The notes beneath the pieces are model-generated. The model saw only the letters and a program-made list of their open reading frames with translations, searched no databases and was not told where the DNA came from. DNA of 49,493 nt from Diphasiastrum complanatum (taxonomy: Eukaryota; Streptophyta; Lycopodiopsida; Lycopodiales; Lycopodiaceae): NCBI GenBank assembly GCA_029204225.1, contig CM055100.1:45990347-46039839 (forward strand). Reading direction: 5' to 3'. Of this stretch, positions 7,960-18,277 are shown in pieces. Both the position numbers and the translations under genes were made by a program. Each line of letters opens with the position of its first letter. Position 1 is the first letter of the stretch.

Positions 7960-10908
7960 ATGACATCCAATGGTGGAATCATGTTGGAAGCTAAAGAGAG
8001 GTTAAACTCTACAAACTATTCAACTTGGAAAGTGAGGATGGAGTCTTTACTAGAGTTGAATGAGCTAATGGATATAGTTGTGGGAATTGAAGAAAGACCT
8101 CTAATTCTTCAAGAGCAACTAAATTTTGATAGAAGGGCTAAAAGAGCCTTACATATCATAAAGATGAATGTTACCAATGAACTTCTTAAAGAAGTTGGTA
8201 AATGTACTTCTTCAAGTGAAGCATGGAATGCTTTGAAGAAGATCTATGAGTCCAAATCCACATCTAGGGTTCTCACCCTAAGAAGGCAAATCTTCCAAAG
8301 TTGTCAAAGAGAGGGAGAGAGTGCACATTCATTTGTCTTGAAGGTTAAATCCTTGAATGATGATCTAGCATGCATAGATGAAAGCATAAAGGATGGGGAA
8401 CTAGTTCAAGTCATGTTGAATGGTTTGCTTGATGAACATTCTAACCTTGTACAATGCTTTGCTATACAAAAGTCCTTGCCAAGTGTCAATGACTTGCAAG
8501 AGATCTTGGTGGCTGAAGAGCATAGGTTGCAAGCCAAAGGTGGTGGTGCATCAACACAAGGTGGAGATGAAGAAGCTCTTTTCACAAAGGGCAAGTTCAA
8601 AGGCAAGTGGTCCAAGCAAGGTAGTTTGGAGCATGGAAAGCATTCTTCTTCTTTGCAAAGTAGGAAGCAAGATAAGTCCAAGTTCAAATGTTTTTATTGT
8701 GGAGTGAAAGGACATTTTGCAAATGAATGCCATAAGAAACAAAATGCTAGATCTAGGTTGAGATCTAATGTACTTCTTGGAGATGATAATTGTTGTGCTA
8801 ACTTGGCAAGCTTTGGTGAATCTATGGTCAATTTTTTGGATCCATTGGATCTTGAAGATGGACTAGTGCTACCTACTAGTCAAATGGAGTCATGTGGTGC
8901 TAAATTAGTATCATGTTTGAACTCTTCTACTCATAGATTTTCAAGTCTTGGTGGCTCTTCAATGGAACTAGATGGCAAGTGCAAAAATGGAAAAGGTAAG
9001 GAAGGAGCTAACTTCATCAATGGAGTTGATGAAGATTCTTCTTTGGAAGTGATTGTTGCTAATGACTTGTTTGTTCATATGGAAAAAGATGGAGATGCTA
9101 AGTGTCATTCTTTGCAAGAAGATGGTTGTTCTTCTAATTCTTTTCATATTGATGTATGTAATCATGTGAGAAAAGATGATGGTGCTTTGAGCATGCTTGA
9201 AGGAAATGGTTCTTTTACATCTTTTTGTGATAAAGTCATTTGTGCAACAAGTGGTGTCACATTTCTTCATAAAAAGAGTAGATCAAAGGTTTCTATCATG
9301 AGACTTGGTGAGGGAGATCACAAGTCAAAAGGAAGAGAAGTATGTGAAGTGTTCAAAGTAGGATGTACTTTGAATGATGTTTTTATGAACGATAGTGAGG
9401 AAGAATCATTATCATATGACTCATTACCTAAATCATTGAGTAGAAGTTCATGTTTGAAAAGAGAGAGTACTTCAATCACTCTTATGTTGAAGGTACTAAG
9501 GATTCTTTTCTTGGCTTCTAATATTCAAGAGTCTTCTACTTCTTATGGTGCAACTATCAAGAGGGAGGTTTCTAACTTTTGTGGTGCTAGCATTAAGAGG
9601 GAGTCTTGTGAAGGAAAGGGCAATGGAAGAGTGGTTCTTGGGAAGATCCAAAGCATGGATCTAACATCTCTTCATCAACTCAAAGCATTCTATGATTGTG
9701 GTGGATTGTTCATTCATGGTCAAGATGGCAAAAGGTTGGTTGAAGAAGACTACATGGAGCAACTCAAGTGGCAACTTCTTCAAGGCAAGGGAGATATCAT
9801 TGGTGAGCTTATTGAGGTTTGTTATGAACTCAAGAGGGCTGTTTTGATTAGGTTTGATACTCATCTTCACCTACTCTACTTCATGTTAAATGGAAATGTT
9901 GGAATCTATCTTTTGGTTTATGATGGTGGCATTGTTTTCACTAACTATAGTGAAGGGTCAAATTTGAGCATTGATGAGATCTTGTGGGATCTTAATCATG
10001 TGTTTGAGAGGGAGTATCTTCAGAGTTTCAGATCTGAAGATGTTCACATATGCAAGATCTTTGATGTCTTATTGGAAGATCAAGAGGTTGATCTTGGATT
10101 GCTTCATCAACACCAAGAGACAAGTGGCAATTCGAAGCTAGTGAAAAGCATCAAAGAAGAGACAAATGGTCAAGGCATTTTGGATCTGTTTTTACAGGTT
10201 CTTGAAGGTTCAAGTAAGGTCTTTGGAGCTGCAAGGAAGTGTCTTCTTACTCTACCTCACTTGCCTAATCTCATGTATGAACATTGTTATGTCAATGTGT
10301 TGAAATTGTCAAATTTCAATAAAACTAGTTCCATAGTTTTGCATCCTTTGGATCTTGGAGATGGAATAGTTATCATTGCTGGTTTGTATGATCAAGTACA
10401 TGAATTCATTCAGATCTTGAAAGGTATTGAAGTGGTCAATATGTTTTCTTTTGAACAAAGTTCAAGATCTAGTATTCTAGTGTTGGCAAATTGGCAACTT
10501 GTTGACATTGTAGGATCAAGCGTTGTGTGCAAATCTTGTGGAGGTACTTCAAGTATTTCAAGTTCAGGTTTTGGTCATTCAAATGGAGTAGGGAACACAT
10601 TTTTTTGGCATTCATTCACTCAAAGGCTTTCATGGATTGAAGATCTACAAAGGCAAGAGAAACCAGAGATGGATACATGGAGGAATTCATTAATTGAGAT
10701 TCTATGTTCTTTTACATGTACCATTTTTATGATTCTATGTAAAATTGATGTAAGAAATAGTGAAGCATCCTATATGGACACTATTATCTATATCAATTAT
10801 GTTGTGTCCTATTTTGTACATATTAGGATCCTTGAGAAGAGATCTATTCTGATGATGGAGATCATTCTTAAGTTGGAACAAAGTAGTGTTGTAAAACTAG
10901 CAAGTTAA
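7894..10908 (+). CDS. Copia Gag fused in frame to about 725 residues of unknown sequence
   Basis: The frame has 1004 codons without interruption. The first ATG is at 7894, but the second in-frame ATG at 7960 (MTSNGGIMLEAKERL) fits copia Gag starts better. Residues about 30-215 match the UBN2-type copia Gag fold (LNSTNYSTWKVRMESLL; EAWNALKKIYE; LVQVMLNGL; SLPSVNDLQEILVAEE). A zinc knuckle CFYCGVKGHFANEC has C266, C269, H274 and C279. The gag of element H is clearly homologous. From about residue 280 to the end I recognise nothing: no DSGA protease, DDE integrase, YVDD or RNase H. This part repeats PLDLEDGLV/PLDLGDGIV and has a tandem pair GATIKRE/GASIKRE. It ends in two hydrophobic runs (residues about 933-949 and 964-977) that could be membrane segments. 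An intact frame in a near-identical-LTR element suggests a translated product. Confidence 0.85.
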   Translation: MRERRVLGALEQSLRTQEDFSIMTSNGGIMLEAKERLNSTNYSTWKVRMESLLELNELMDIVVGIEERPLILQEQLNFDRRAKRALHIIKMNVTNELLKEVGKCTSSSEAWNALKKIYESKSTSRVLTLRRQIFQSCQREGESAHSFVLKVKSLNDDLACIDESIKDGELVQVMLNGLLDEHSNLVQCFAIQKSLPSVNDLQEILVAEEHRLQAKGGGASTQGGDEEALFTKGKFKGKWSKQGSLEHGKHSSSLQSRKQDKSKFKCFYCGVKGHFANECHKKQNARSRLRSNVLLGDDNCCANLASFGESMVNFLDPLDLEDGLVLPTSQMESCGAKLVSCLNSSTHRFSSLGGSSMELDGKCKNGKGKEGANFINGVDEDSSLEVIVANDLFVHMEKDGDAKCHSLQEDGCSSNSFHIDVCNHVRKDDGALSMLEGNGSFTSFCDKVICATSGVTFLHKKSRSKVSIMRLGEGDHKSKGREVCEVFKVGCTLNDVFMNDSEEESLSYDSLPKSLSRSSCLKRESTSITLMLKVLRILFLASNIQESSTSYGATIKREVSNFCGASIKRESCEGKGNGRVVLGKIQSMDLTSLHQLKAFYDCGGLFIHGQDGKRLVEEDYMEQLKWQLLQGKGDIIGELIEVCYELKRAVLIRFDTHLHLLYFMLNGNVGIYLLVYDGGIVFTNYSEGSNLSIDEILWDLNHVFEREYLQSFRSEDVHICKIFDVLLEDQEVDLGLLHQHQETSGNSKLVKSIKEETNGQGILDLFLQVLEGSSKVFGAARKCLLTLPHLPNLMYEHCYVNVLKLSNFNKTSSIVLHPLDLGDGIVIIAGLYDQVHEFIQILKGIEVVNMFSFEQSSRSSILVLANWQLVDIVGSSVVCKSCGGTSSISSSGFGHSNGVGNTFFWHSFTQRLSWIEDLQRQEKPEMDTWRNSLIEILCSFTCTIFMILCKIDVRNSEASYMDTIIYINYVVSYFVHIRILEKRSILMMEIILKLEQSSVVKLAS

Positions 10909-10921
10909 GTCGAAGAGGGAG

Positions 10922-11568
10922 TGTGAAAATTGTCAACATTTCCTTGTCTAGTTTTAGGCCAAAATTGCTAAAAATGGCACATAGTTTAGGATCTGACTTT
11001 TCACACGTGTGAAACAGGTCTAGATATTTTTAGTAAGTGTATTTTTTCAGTATGAAGAAGTGTCAAACTTCAAGACCTTCGAAATGAGTCCATTTTCATG
11101 TATTTTGGACATATATGCCAATTTTACCTATATAGGGCATATTTTAGGTAAGGAGGGTCTAGAGAGAGGAGAGAGAGTCATCTCTCTCAGCTATATATAG
11201 CAGGTAGGCCGTGGAGAAACAGGTTGGAGCAGATCCATTGTATTCATTTGCTTAATGAGAGATTTTTCTATTGGGTTCTCCTTCCATTGTTGGCATTGTG
11301 TAGTGATTGAGTTCAAGCTTTGTGTGTATGATCTTAGGTGCTTTCCAAAAGTGGTAGGTTGATGTATTATGGACTGTATAATGCTATTTTGGGCCGCACT
11401 TGATGTTTATGGAAGTTTCCATTTGTGATAAATGCTTTTTGATCAAGTTCTTTGCATTCTAGGTAGCATAGAATGTGTTGCCAATTCCTAGCTTATGTAG
11501 TTTGGAGTGCAAGCATTCAAGCCAATGATCTTGGAGTTTAGATCCACTTAGGATCTGTATTTTTCACA
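10922..11568 (+). repeat. 3' LTR of element C
   Basis: Nearly identical 647-bp copy of the 5' LTR, with the CACACGTGTG palindrome at 10999-11014. It follows the polypurine tract and ends in TTTTTCACA, then the TSD TGAAA. Confidence 0.95.
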
Positions 11569-12214
11569 TGAAACACTGTCTGAGATTGGACTCCAACCTG
11601 AAAATCAAGTACACATTGATAGAACCTCAAAACAATCAAAACAAATGTAGACAAATGGAGAGAATCACCCAAAATTGCTTCCAAAACCAAGATTGGTGTC
11701 TCACAATGATTACGGCCAAATGTGGCTCTATATATACAATAAGTGAGAGCTCGTGGTACTGATCATCCCTGTGATCCCACATGTGTGAAGGTGCTTTGTC
11801 ATATGATGATTCATCATGCAAAACTGACACTTGGACAAAACCTTCTATTTTGAGCACTTTTGGTCCATTTTCCTTCTATATGGAGATCTACTTGGAGATC
11901 TTCTAGAAGTCAAAATTCGCCTACTTTAGTTTATTCCACACATATGAGATGTCCTCTACACATGTGATATGACACCTAACCAAAGGATGTGGCTCATGCA
12001 ATCAATAGATTGATGCCATGTGTCATATGTCTAGAAAACTAGTTTTTGGCCTTTTTAGCCACTAGAACTTGAATTAAATCATATGTACAACCTATACGAT
12101 TATGGTACATGACAAGTACATTATTTTCACACGTGGGAACAGGCTCCACACATGTGTGTTTATCTATATACAAGATTTTTGGCCTCTACCAAGCTTATTT
12201 TTGCATTTTTCACA
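11569..12214 (-). repeat. 5' LTR of element A/B, 5' portion
   Basis: Reverse complement of 618-1263 of the plus-strand LTR. On the minus strand it begins TGTGAAAAATGC at 12214 and is preceded by the TSD CAAAG (12219-12215) inside the copia RT of element E. Here the palindrome reads CCCACGTGTGAAA on the minus strand; the plus-strand copy has lost the CpG. Confidence 0.92.
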
Positions 12215-12963
12215 CTTTGAAACCATGCTCGAGTAGATTGCTTCAAGCCATAAAGTGCCTTATGGAGTTTACAAACATGATTGTGCTTACCCTCGATAAT
12301 ATAACCTTCCAGTTGCAGCATGTAAATGTCTTCTTTGATAACTCCATTGAGATATAACGTCTGTACATCCATTTGATGTATTTCCAAATCTACTGCCTCA
12401 ACAAATGATAACAAAAGTCTAATAGAAGAATGCTTGACTACTGGAGTGAAGGTCTCAGTGTAATCGACGTTGTATACTTGAGAAAAACCTTTGGCTACTA
12501 GTCGTGCCTTCCTTTTGTTGATGCTTCCATCTGCATTGTACTTGACTTTGAAAATCCATTTGCAATCAACTACGTTTTTGCTAGTAGGTAATTCGACAAT
12601 TGTCCATGTCTAGTTCTTGATAAGAGATGAATACTCTTTGTCCATAGCTTCTTTCCAGAGATCTGAGTCAGGCTGACTGAGTGCCTCTTGGATAGATGTC
12701 GGTTCCTGAACAAGATAGACTGCAGACTCGTCGATATACCGGTTGGGTGGTCTGCTAGTCTTTGAAGATCTTTTGGGTAATTTTGGAAGTTGATCATTTC
12801 TATCATACTGTAGTTGCTGAACTGCACCATCATCATCTTCTGATCCACCATTCATTTGTTGTTCGTCAGAGGTAGAAGAGCTTGGACCTTCAATGGGAAT
12901 AGTCGCCTGTGGAACTGAAAAGTTCAAAGCGTCAGGAGAATCTGACAGGTCGGCTACATGGGG
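12215..12963 (-). pseudogene. Copia element E, integrase-RT linker and N-terminal RT
   Basis: Read from 12963 down, the sequence gives a Ser/Asp-rich linker, then the start of a Ty1/copia reverse transcriptase: EAMDKEYSSLIKN, a stop (TAG near 12612), then VVDCKWIFKVKYNADGS, RKARLVAKGFSQ, VDYTETFTPVVKHSSIR, and the region ending LHKALYGLKQSTRAWFQ. It is cut at 12219 by the A/B insertion; the catalytic YVDD half is at 1455-2060 on the plus strand. Upstream it is cut by element F at 12964, and integrase resumes at 25531. One or more stops show it is dead. Confidence 0.92.
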
Positions 12964-12968
12964 ACTGC

Positions 12969-14212
12969 TGTAGCGCAGGCATCCCAAAGGGAGCCGGGAA
13001 CCACGACTTAGCTTCCCAGCCTTCAACTCTTGCCATCCGAACCCACTTGACATACAAGCAGCCAACTCGCCAACAACGATCAGACTTAACCAACTTGAAG
13101 TTCCGAGGACCAACATTGAGATCCAACCTGGCGCCATGCTAGATCGAGGGTCCCGATGTGGGTGACTTCCCTCCAAGCAAGCCGCCCGACATACATCAAA
13201 CTTAACCAACTCGAAGCTTCGTTACAAACGAGTAACATCCATTCCAAGCAAGCGGTCTGACTTACATCAGACTTAACCAACTGAAAGCTTCGTCACGAGC
13301 GCTGGAAGCCAACCTGGCGCCACGCCAGACTGGACAGCCATAAACAGGTAACATCCACCCAAGCAAGCCATCCAACTCAACCGACAGGTTAGAGCCCGTT
13401 CCCCAAGAGCTTAACCCATTCACGTTCATGCAAGGAACACTCAGAACCACAAGCCGCGACAGATATGGAAACAACCAGTTTCTGGACCAAATAATCCCGA
13501 CAGCATACCGCTGGCGCCACGAACCGAATGGTCCCGACGGCATACCGCTGGCGTCCCGGGATACGACCCTCAGCTATGTGCCAAGTTAAAAATTTTGAAA
13601 GCGGCCTTACAACTGGCGCTTTTACCGAACACTGAAACCCAGAAGGTAATCAGAGTCAGTTTGAGAAAAATCCCACTTTATTGATAAATCTGAGAAGGTT
13701 ACATTTCAAGTGTGTGACTGACCCTAGTCTCCGGGGCGCTAGCATGCCAAGGCAAGAGCGATGACAACATTCCAGCAAGGGAGGCTGAGACTTGGTTGGA
13801 GCTCGCCCTGAGTCACAACCCGCACTCCCCTATAGTATTGGTGTGACTCGGCACCCCCCTCAAACCAAGCACTCTATCCAAGCTGGTAAAGCACGTTTTT
13901 CTCTCTCTAGGATTTTCTCTTTCTAGAAAGTCATTTTCTCTCTCTAGATTTTATTGATCCCCAGGTTTCCTTTAATCATGCCTAGATCGTGTGAGGTGAT
14001 TGCACATCGATCTGAGCTCTCTGGACTTCGCTAGAACCGATCAAAGATTTTCAGCCATAGGAACTTGGCGCCGGCTGGATTCTGGTCACAGTGGCGCCGG
14101 GAGCGGCGCCGGCGCCATTGGCGCCGGGAGCAGCAGGGGCGCTGCTGGCGCCGGGGACATAGCTGGCGCCGATGGCGCCGGAAGTAACGCTTGTAAAGGT
14201 AGCTTTACAACA
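12969..14212 (-). repeat. 3' LTR of element F
   Basis: 1244-bp LTR. Near its right end (14067-14183) it packs about eight GGCGCC palindromes. A CT-rich stretch with TTTCTAGAAAG lies at about 13900-13945. Its middle (TTTATTGATAAATCTGAGAAGGTTACATT and on; CCCCTATAGT; TGGTAAAGCACG) is similar to the LTR of G. Confidence 0.93.
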
Positions 14213-15917
14213 TCCACCCCACCTTTATAAAATCTAATGTCCTCATCAGATGTCAGATTAAAGTAAAGGTGTCTCCCAATTAAAATAACTATACATTTAA
14301 GCTACTTGGCACAGTACTCAATTTACTGGCCACTTTTTATTAACATTGAAGCTGGCACACCACAAGTCGGAGGCTCGGCTCTTTGTACTGAAAAATTACA
14401 TAACTTGAAAATATATCTTTGTCTGGGAAAAGCGTAGATTTGATATCACTTTCGTAAAACCCGAGAACCTTATTAACTGGTGACAGAGGCCTTTCTTTGA
14501 AATGTTCGCCCCTGTCGCTTCTGACTTTCGACTTTGGAACTCCTTTGAGCTCCTGATTTGTCCTTGATGCACTTTGTGTTGAGCTCCCTGAGCTCCAGAT
14601 TTGTTCAGTTCTGCACAGGTATCAAGGCTCCCTGAGCCGAAGGATTTATCGTTTGATTGCCCACTTTATGGTCCACTCCGTGCCTTGTTGCTTCTGCACC
14701 TTGATTTCTCTCCTTGTCCAAGCCTGATCTTGATACTTTTCCATCTTGGCTCTTTAAGGTAGGCAAAGATTGAGTACTCCGCAATGCACCTCTCACTTAG
14801 CTTGAAGGCTCTTTGAATCAGCCCAAATGTAACCATTGACCTTGTGGAAAGCCAAAGGGTCGCACCAGTTTGATCCGCATCCGAACTATCTCTTCGCGTT
14901 TGTTTGAAGCACCATGTCCGTCGCGCAAAACTTCACTTTCACAATTCCATCACTGGTTAGTTGCCTCACAGTCAAAACAAGAAGTGTACATCGAGCTTGG
15001 CTTCAAGTAGCTCTCTTTGAATCAGAAACATGCACCCAGAGTTTGCACTAATCCGATCTCAACGCGAACTGTCCCTTAGCGTCCGTTCGAAATACCAAGT
15101 CTCTCATGCAAGACTCAACTTTCACAGTTCCTTCATTGATCAGCTGCCTTACACGTAACACAAGCCAGCGTACTCATATGTTTCCTCATCATTGCTGGTC
15201 CAGAGAAAGCCTATAACAAACTTTCCTTTCCACAACAAAAACTTGTCAACTTATTAGGTCCAAAGTTCGCCAGTCTCCTCGTGTGAGTATGGCTAGGTCA
15301 CCTTGAATTTGCCCCCATTTTGATCAACTTTCATTCAAAATTTGCCCCAAGAGAGAGGTGTGTGTGATAGTTCCCCTCCACTTAATAAATCAGCTGATCG
15401 GACTTAGAGTAGAGTTCTTCGGACAAAAAGCCTTTCCAACACTTTGCTTCCCATCTGCTAGGATTATGGCTCGATCCAACTTGTTGCCAATCTCTGAAGA
15501 GGATCCTAGTCTTTTTCCCCTTTGAGGAAAAACCCAACTGATACTGGATATCACCCATGCTCAGTGAGTTTCAGTTCCGAAGGTGGCCGTCCCAAAATGA
15601 AGACCAACTGCTATAGAAGATCTCCCCTAAAATTGCCCTTTCCAACTTTTGACTTCCTGCTTGCGTCTGGTGGGCGTTGTCGTAAATGAAACTAATACAA
15701 GAAACAGGCTAGCCATCCATCCTTTTCAAGCATTGAGTCATTTCGTTGTTGTTCACGTGCGAGTACTTGAACTGCAAATCTGCCGCACAGATTCTGGATA
15801 TCGCCCATGCTCAGTGAGTTTCAGTTCCGAAGGTGGCCATCCCAAAATGAAGACCAACTGCTCCATAGAAGATCTCCCCTGAAATGGCCCTTTTCAACTT
15901 TTGACTTCCTGCTTGCG
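14213..15917 (-). other. Internal region of element F, left part, non-coding with tandem duplications
   Basis: No retroelement domain was found on either strand. The motif ATGTCCTCATCAG at 14237-14249 is shared with element G at 18061-18073, next to the polypurine tract in both. Two diverged units of about 200 bp lie at 14790-14990 and 14995-15170, each with CTCTTTGAATCAG and CACTTTCACA or CAACTTTCACAG. A cleaner tandem duplication of 250 bp starts at 15544 and again at 15794; G inserted inside its second copy. Confidence 0.6.
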
Positions 15918-16395
15918 TGTTGCGCCGGCGCCTCAAAGGGCGCTGGGACTTGAGCGGTTTCCCCAACACGCGCTTAAGTCTAACATTCATCCATCATGCA
16001 CTTACGTAAAAGCCAACTCAGAAACGTAACAAGCTTCACCATTCAAACTTAAGAAAACTGGGATCCCAACCAACCCGAAAGCCAACTCAGAATCCGTCCC
16101 CAAAAGGTAACCAAAGGCAAAGACAAGCCACACATGAAACCCAAGGCATAGTGGTCGCCAAACTGACCAATTGGCATAGCGACAAGCCCCATGTCGATGA
16201 CAGGGACCCTTAGGCGCCAGCGACGCAAAAAGGTTGTAGTAAGGGTCCTTCCACTTGGACCAGTCCCGGAGGCGAAACCGAAATGGTAATCATCCCCAAG
16301 GATCAACTTTATTAGATTTGGAAGAGGTTACATTCATACATAGACTGACCGGTCTCGGGGCCACCAACACGTGCTGGGCATTGTGCCTGGCTCGT
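15918..16395 (-). repeat. Truncated LTR of complex G
   Basis: Matches the first 478 bp of the full G LTR (TGTTGCGCCGGCG start), then jumps at TCGT (16392-16395) into the leader sequence. The same TCGT is found at the matching place of the LTR and at 21749-21752 in the intact leader, so the deletion has 4 bp of microhomology. Confidence 0.9.
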
Positions 16396-17118
16396 CCACT
16401 CATAAATGTAAGCTCCTCTCACAACTCCCAACTAGATCAGATCACCTGGATCAAAAGAAGTAGTCAGGGATAATTCAGGTCCAGGCAAGCACACCACAAA
16501 CGAACATACCAACCAAAGCTAAACAGAGGATCCCTCTCAAGTCACAATCCCCTTGAGACCGGACGTAGGATCTTTGCCTAGCCGCGCCCACACAAATCTA
16601 TCACAGAATTAGTCCACGGGGAAACATCCATCCAACCATCCGTGCTTTCACCATTAAGCAGCACATTGCCTCAGTCACGCCCCACCACTTTTTGGTCGAT
16701 AGCCCTTATAGCTAAACGATCGGCAGCTATCCCGCACCGGCAGCTAACCACCCGTGCTTTACACCCGAATTCGAGCAGCATCTCTGTATCAATGGTTAAC
16801 CCGTACAGTTCGAATATGTCGCCCCGCACCCCACAAGGTACAGACCGTGCTTTCACCTACCTAGGCAGCACTTTGCCTCATCCGTCCTACGTGCAGACAG
16901 CGCCAGGCCCGAACCGCGAGAACTGACCGTGCTTACACCTCGAGGGCAACACTTTGACTCATCAAGTCCCACGTTCTGCCGACCACCCCGACCGTGGACG
17001 CACCCGTGCTTACACTGTGGGTAGCACCTTGCGCAACGGTTGTCCTGACAAATCCCAAAAACGTGGCCATCCCTGTGAGACTTGCGTAGCTGACCGGCTA
17101 GTCGGCTCTGATACCACA
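16396..17118 (-). repeat. Duplicated leader of G with primer binding site
   Basis: Near-identical to 21753-22475. On the minus strand it begins with TGTGGTATCAGAGCC next to the LTR and carries the five GTGCT/AGCAC hairpins. It joins the truncated LTR at the place where the protease ORF would begin. Confidence 0.9.
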
Positions 17119-18036
17119 TGTTGCGCCGGCGCCTCAAAGGGCGCTGGGACTTGAGAGATTTCCCCAACACGCGCTTAAGTCTAACATTCATCCAGCATGC
17201 ACTTACATAAAAGCCAACTCAGAAACGTAACAAGCTTAACCATTCAGACTTAAGAAAACTGGGATCCCAACCAACCCGAAAGCCAACTCAGAATCCGTCC
17301 CCAAAAGGTAACCAAAGGCAAAGACAAGCCACACATGAAACCCAAGGCATAGTGGTTGCCAAACTGACCAATTGGCATAGCGGCAAGCCCCATGTCGATG
17401 ACAGGGACCCTTAGGCGCCAGCGACGCAAAAAGGTTGTAGTAAGGGTCCTTCCACTTGGACCAGTCCCGGAGGCGAAACCGAAATGGTAATCATCCCCAA
17501 GGATCAACTTTATTAGATTTGGAAGAGGTTACATTCATACATAGACTGACCGGTCTCGGGGCCACCAACACGTGCTGGGCATTGTGCCTGGCTCGTGCTG
17601 GTAGAGGGAGCTGAGACCTGGCGACTGGATTCCTGGCGCTGGTTGAACTGCCCAAGTTTCTGTCTGTCGGACTCCCCCTATAGTTCTGCTGTGATTCGGC
17701 GCACCCCCTCTGTTCTGAAACATAGTGCTTTCTGGTAAAGCACGCTTTTTGGGACTTAGTTTTTATTTTGCTGATTAAGCCTGGCAAGCCTGGCAGAATC
17801 AGTCTGGCTCCCGGACATGGGTCCCGGGAGCCGTTCCGGTGGCAGAATCAACTTGCTTCCTGACTAGGCCATGACTCGAGCTCCAGAGCTAGCTCATGAC
17901 TTGTGACTACTTGACTGGCTCACCACAGGTCGGAGGCTCAGTCCTTGACGTTCTAACTTGCTCTAGGACCTTAGGGAGTGTCACCCCTTAGAGTCTTACA
18001 GGGCACGTTGGGTGCACCTGAGTCAGCTTTACAACA
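17119..18036 (-). repeat. Full LTR of G (3' LTR of the coding unit)
   Basis: 918-bp LTR, TGTTGCGCC to TTTACAACA. On its right the polypurine tract (minus-strand GAGGGGAGGA) marks the 3' end of the coding unit. On its left a primer site shows that it also served as 5' LTR of a second, now deleted unit. Confidence 0.93.
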
Positions 18037-18277
18037 TCCTCCCCTCGTTTGAAAAAGCTGATGTCCTCATCAGGGCCAAACTAGACCTAGGACGTATGGC
18101 ACGGGCTTAATTCACCGGCCTTAGCAACTTTGAATTACAAAATACATTGGCAGTAGCACAGGAAAAGTGTAGATAAAGTTCACTTACGTAAAACCTGTGT
18201 AAAGCTGCAAGTGATTTATTGGCAAACTTAAGAAAAATACCGGAAAGTTCCTTGAACTTCAGAATGGCCATGAATGT

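Larger units (their letters stand above)
6140..11568 (+). mobile_element. Element C: young copia-type element with a Gag-only ORF (TR-GAG-like)
   Basis: Complete element with two 647-bp LTRs (6140-6786, 10922-11568) that start TGTGAAAATTG and end TTTTTCACA. I see a single difference between them (C at about 6577, T at about 11359), so it inserted recently. The target duplication TGAAA flanks it (6135-6139, 11569-11573). The primer site TGGTATCAGAGCT starts at 6787 and the polypurine tract aagagggag ends at 10921. The one large ORF has a copia Gag N-terminus but no protease, integrase, RT or RNase H, so the element must be moved by enzymes from elsewhere. It lies inside the 5' LTR of element A/B. 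Confidence 0.95.

Noticed and set aside
8406-9870. Several minus-strand frames of 63-100 codons within the C ORF
   Set aside because: Shadows of the intact plus-strand frame.
14000-14230. Open frame giving a Gly/Ala-rich protein (repeated GAG, GAIGAG)
   Set aside because: It lies in the LTR of F and results from the GGCGCC repeats; the other LTR gives a different length and frame.
16640-17030. CRISPR-like array of short spaced repeats
   Set aside because: The repeats are small inverted arms with variable spacing in a retroelement leader; nothing else fits CRISPR in a plant nuclear sequence.
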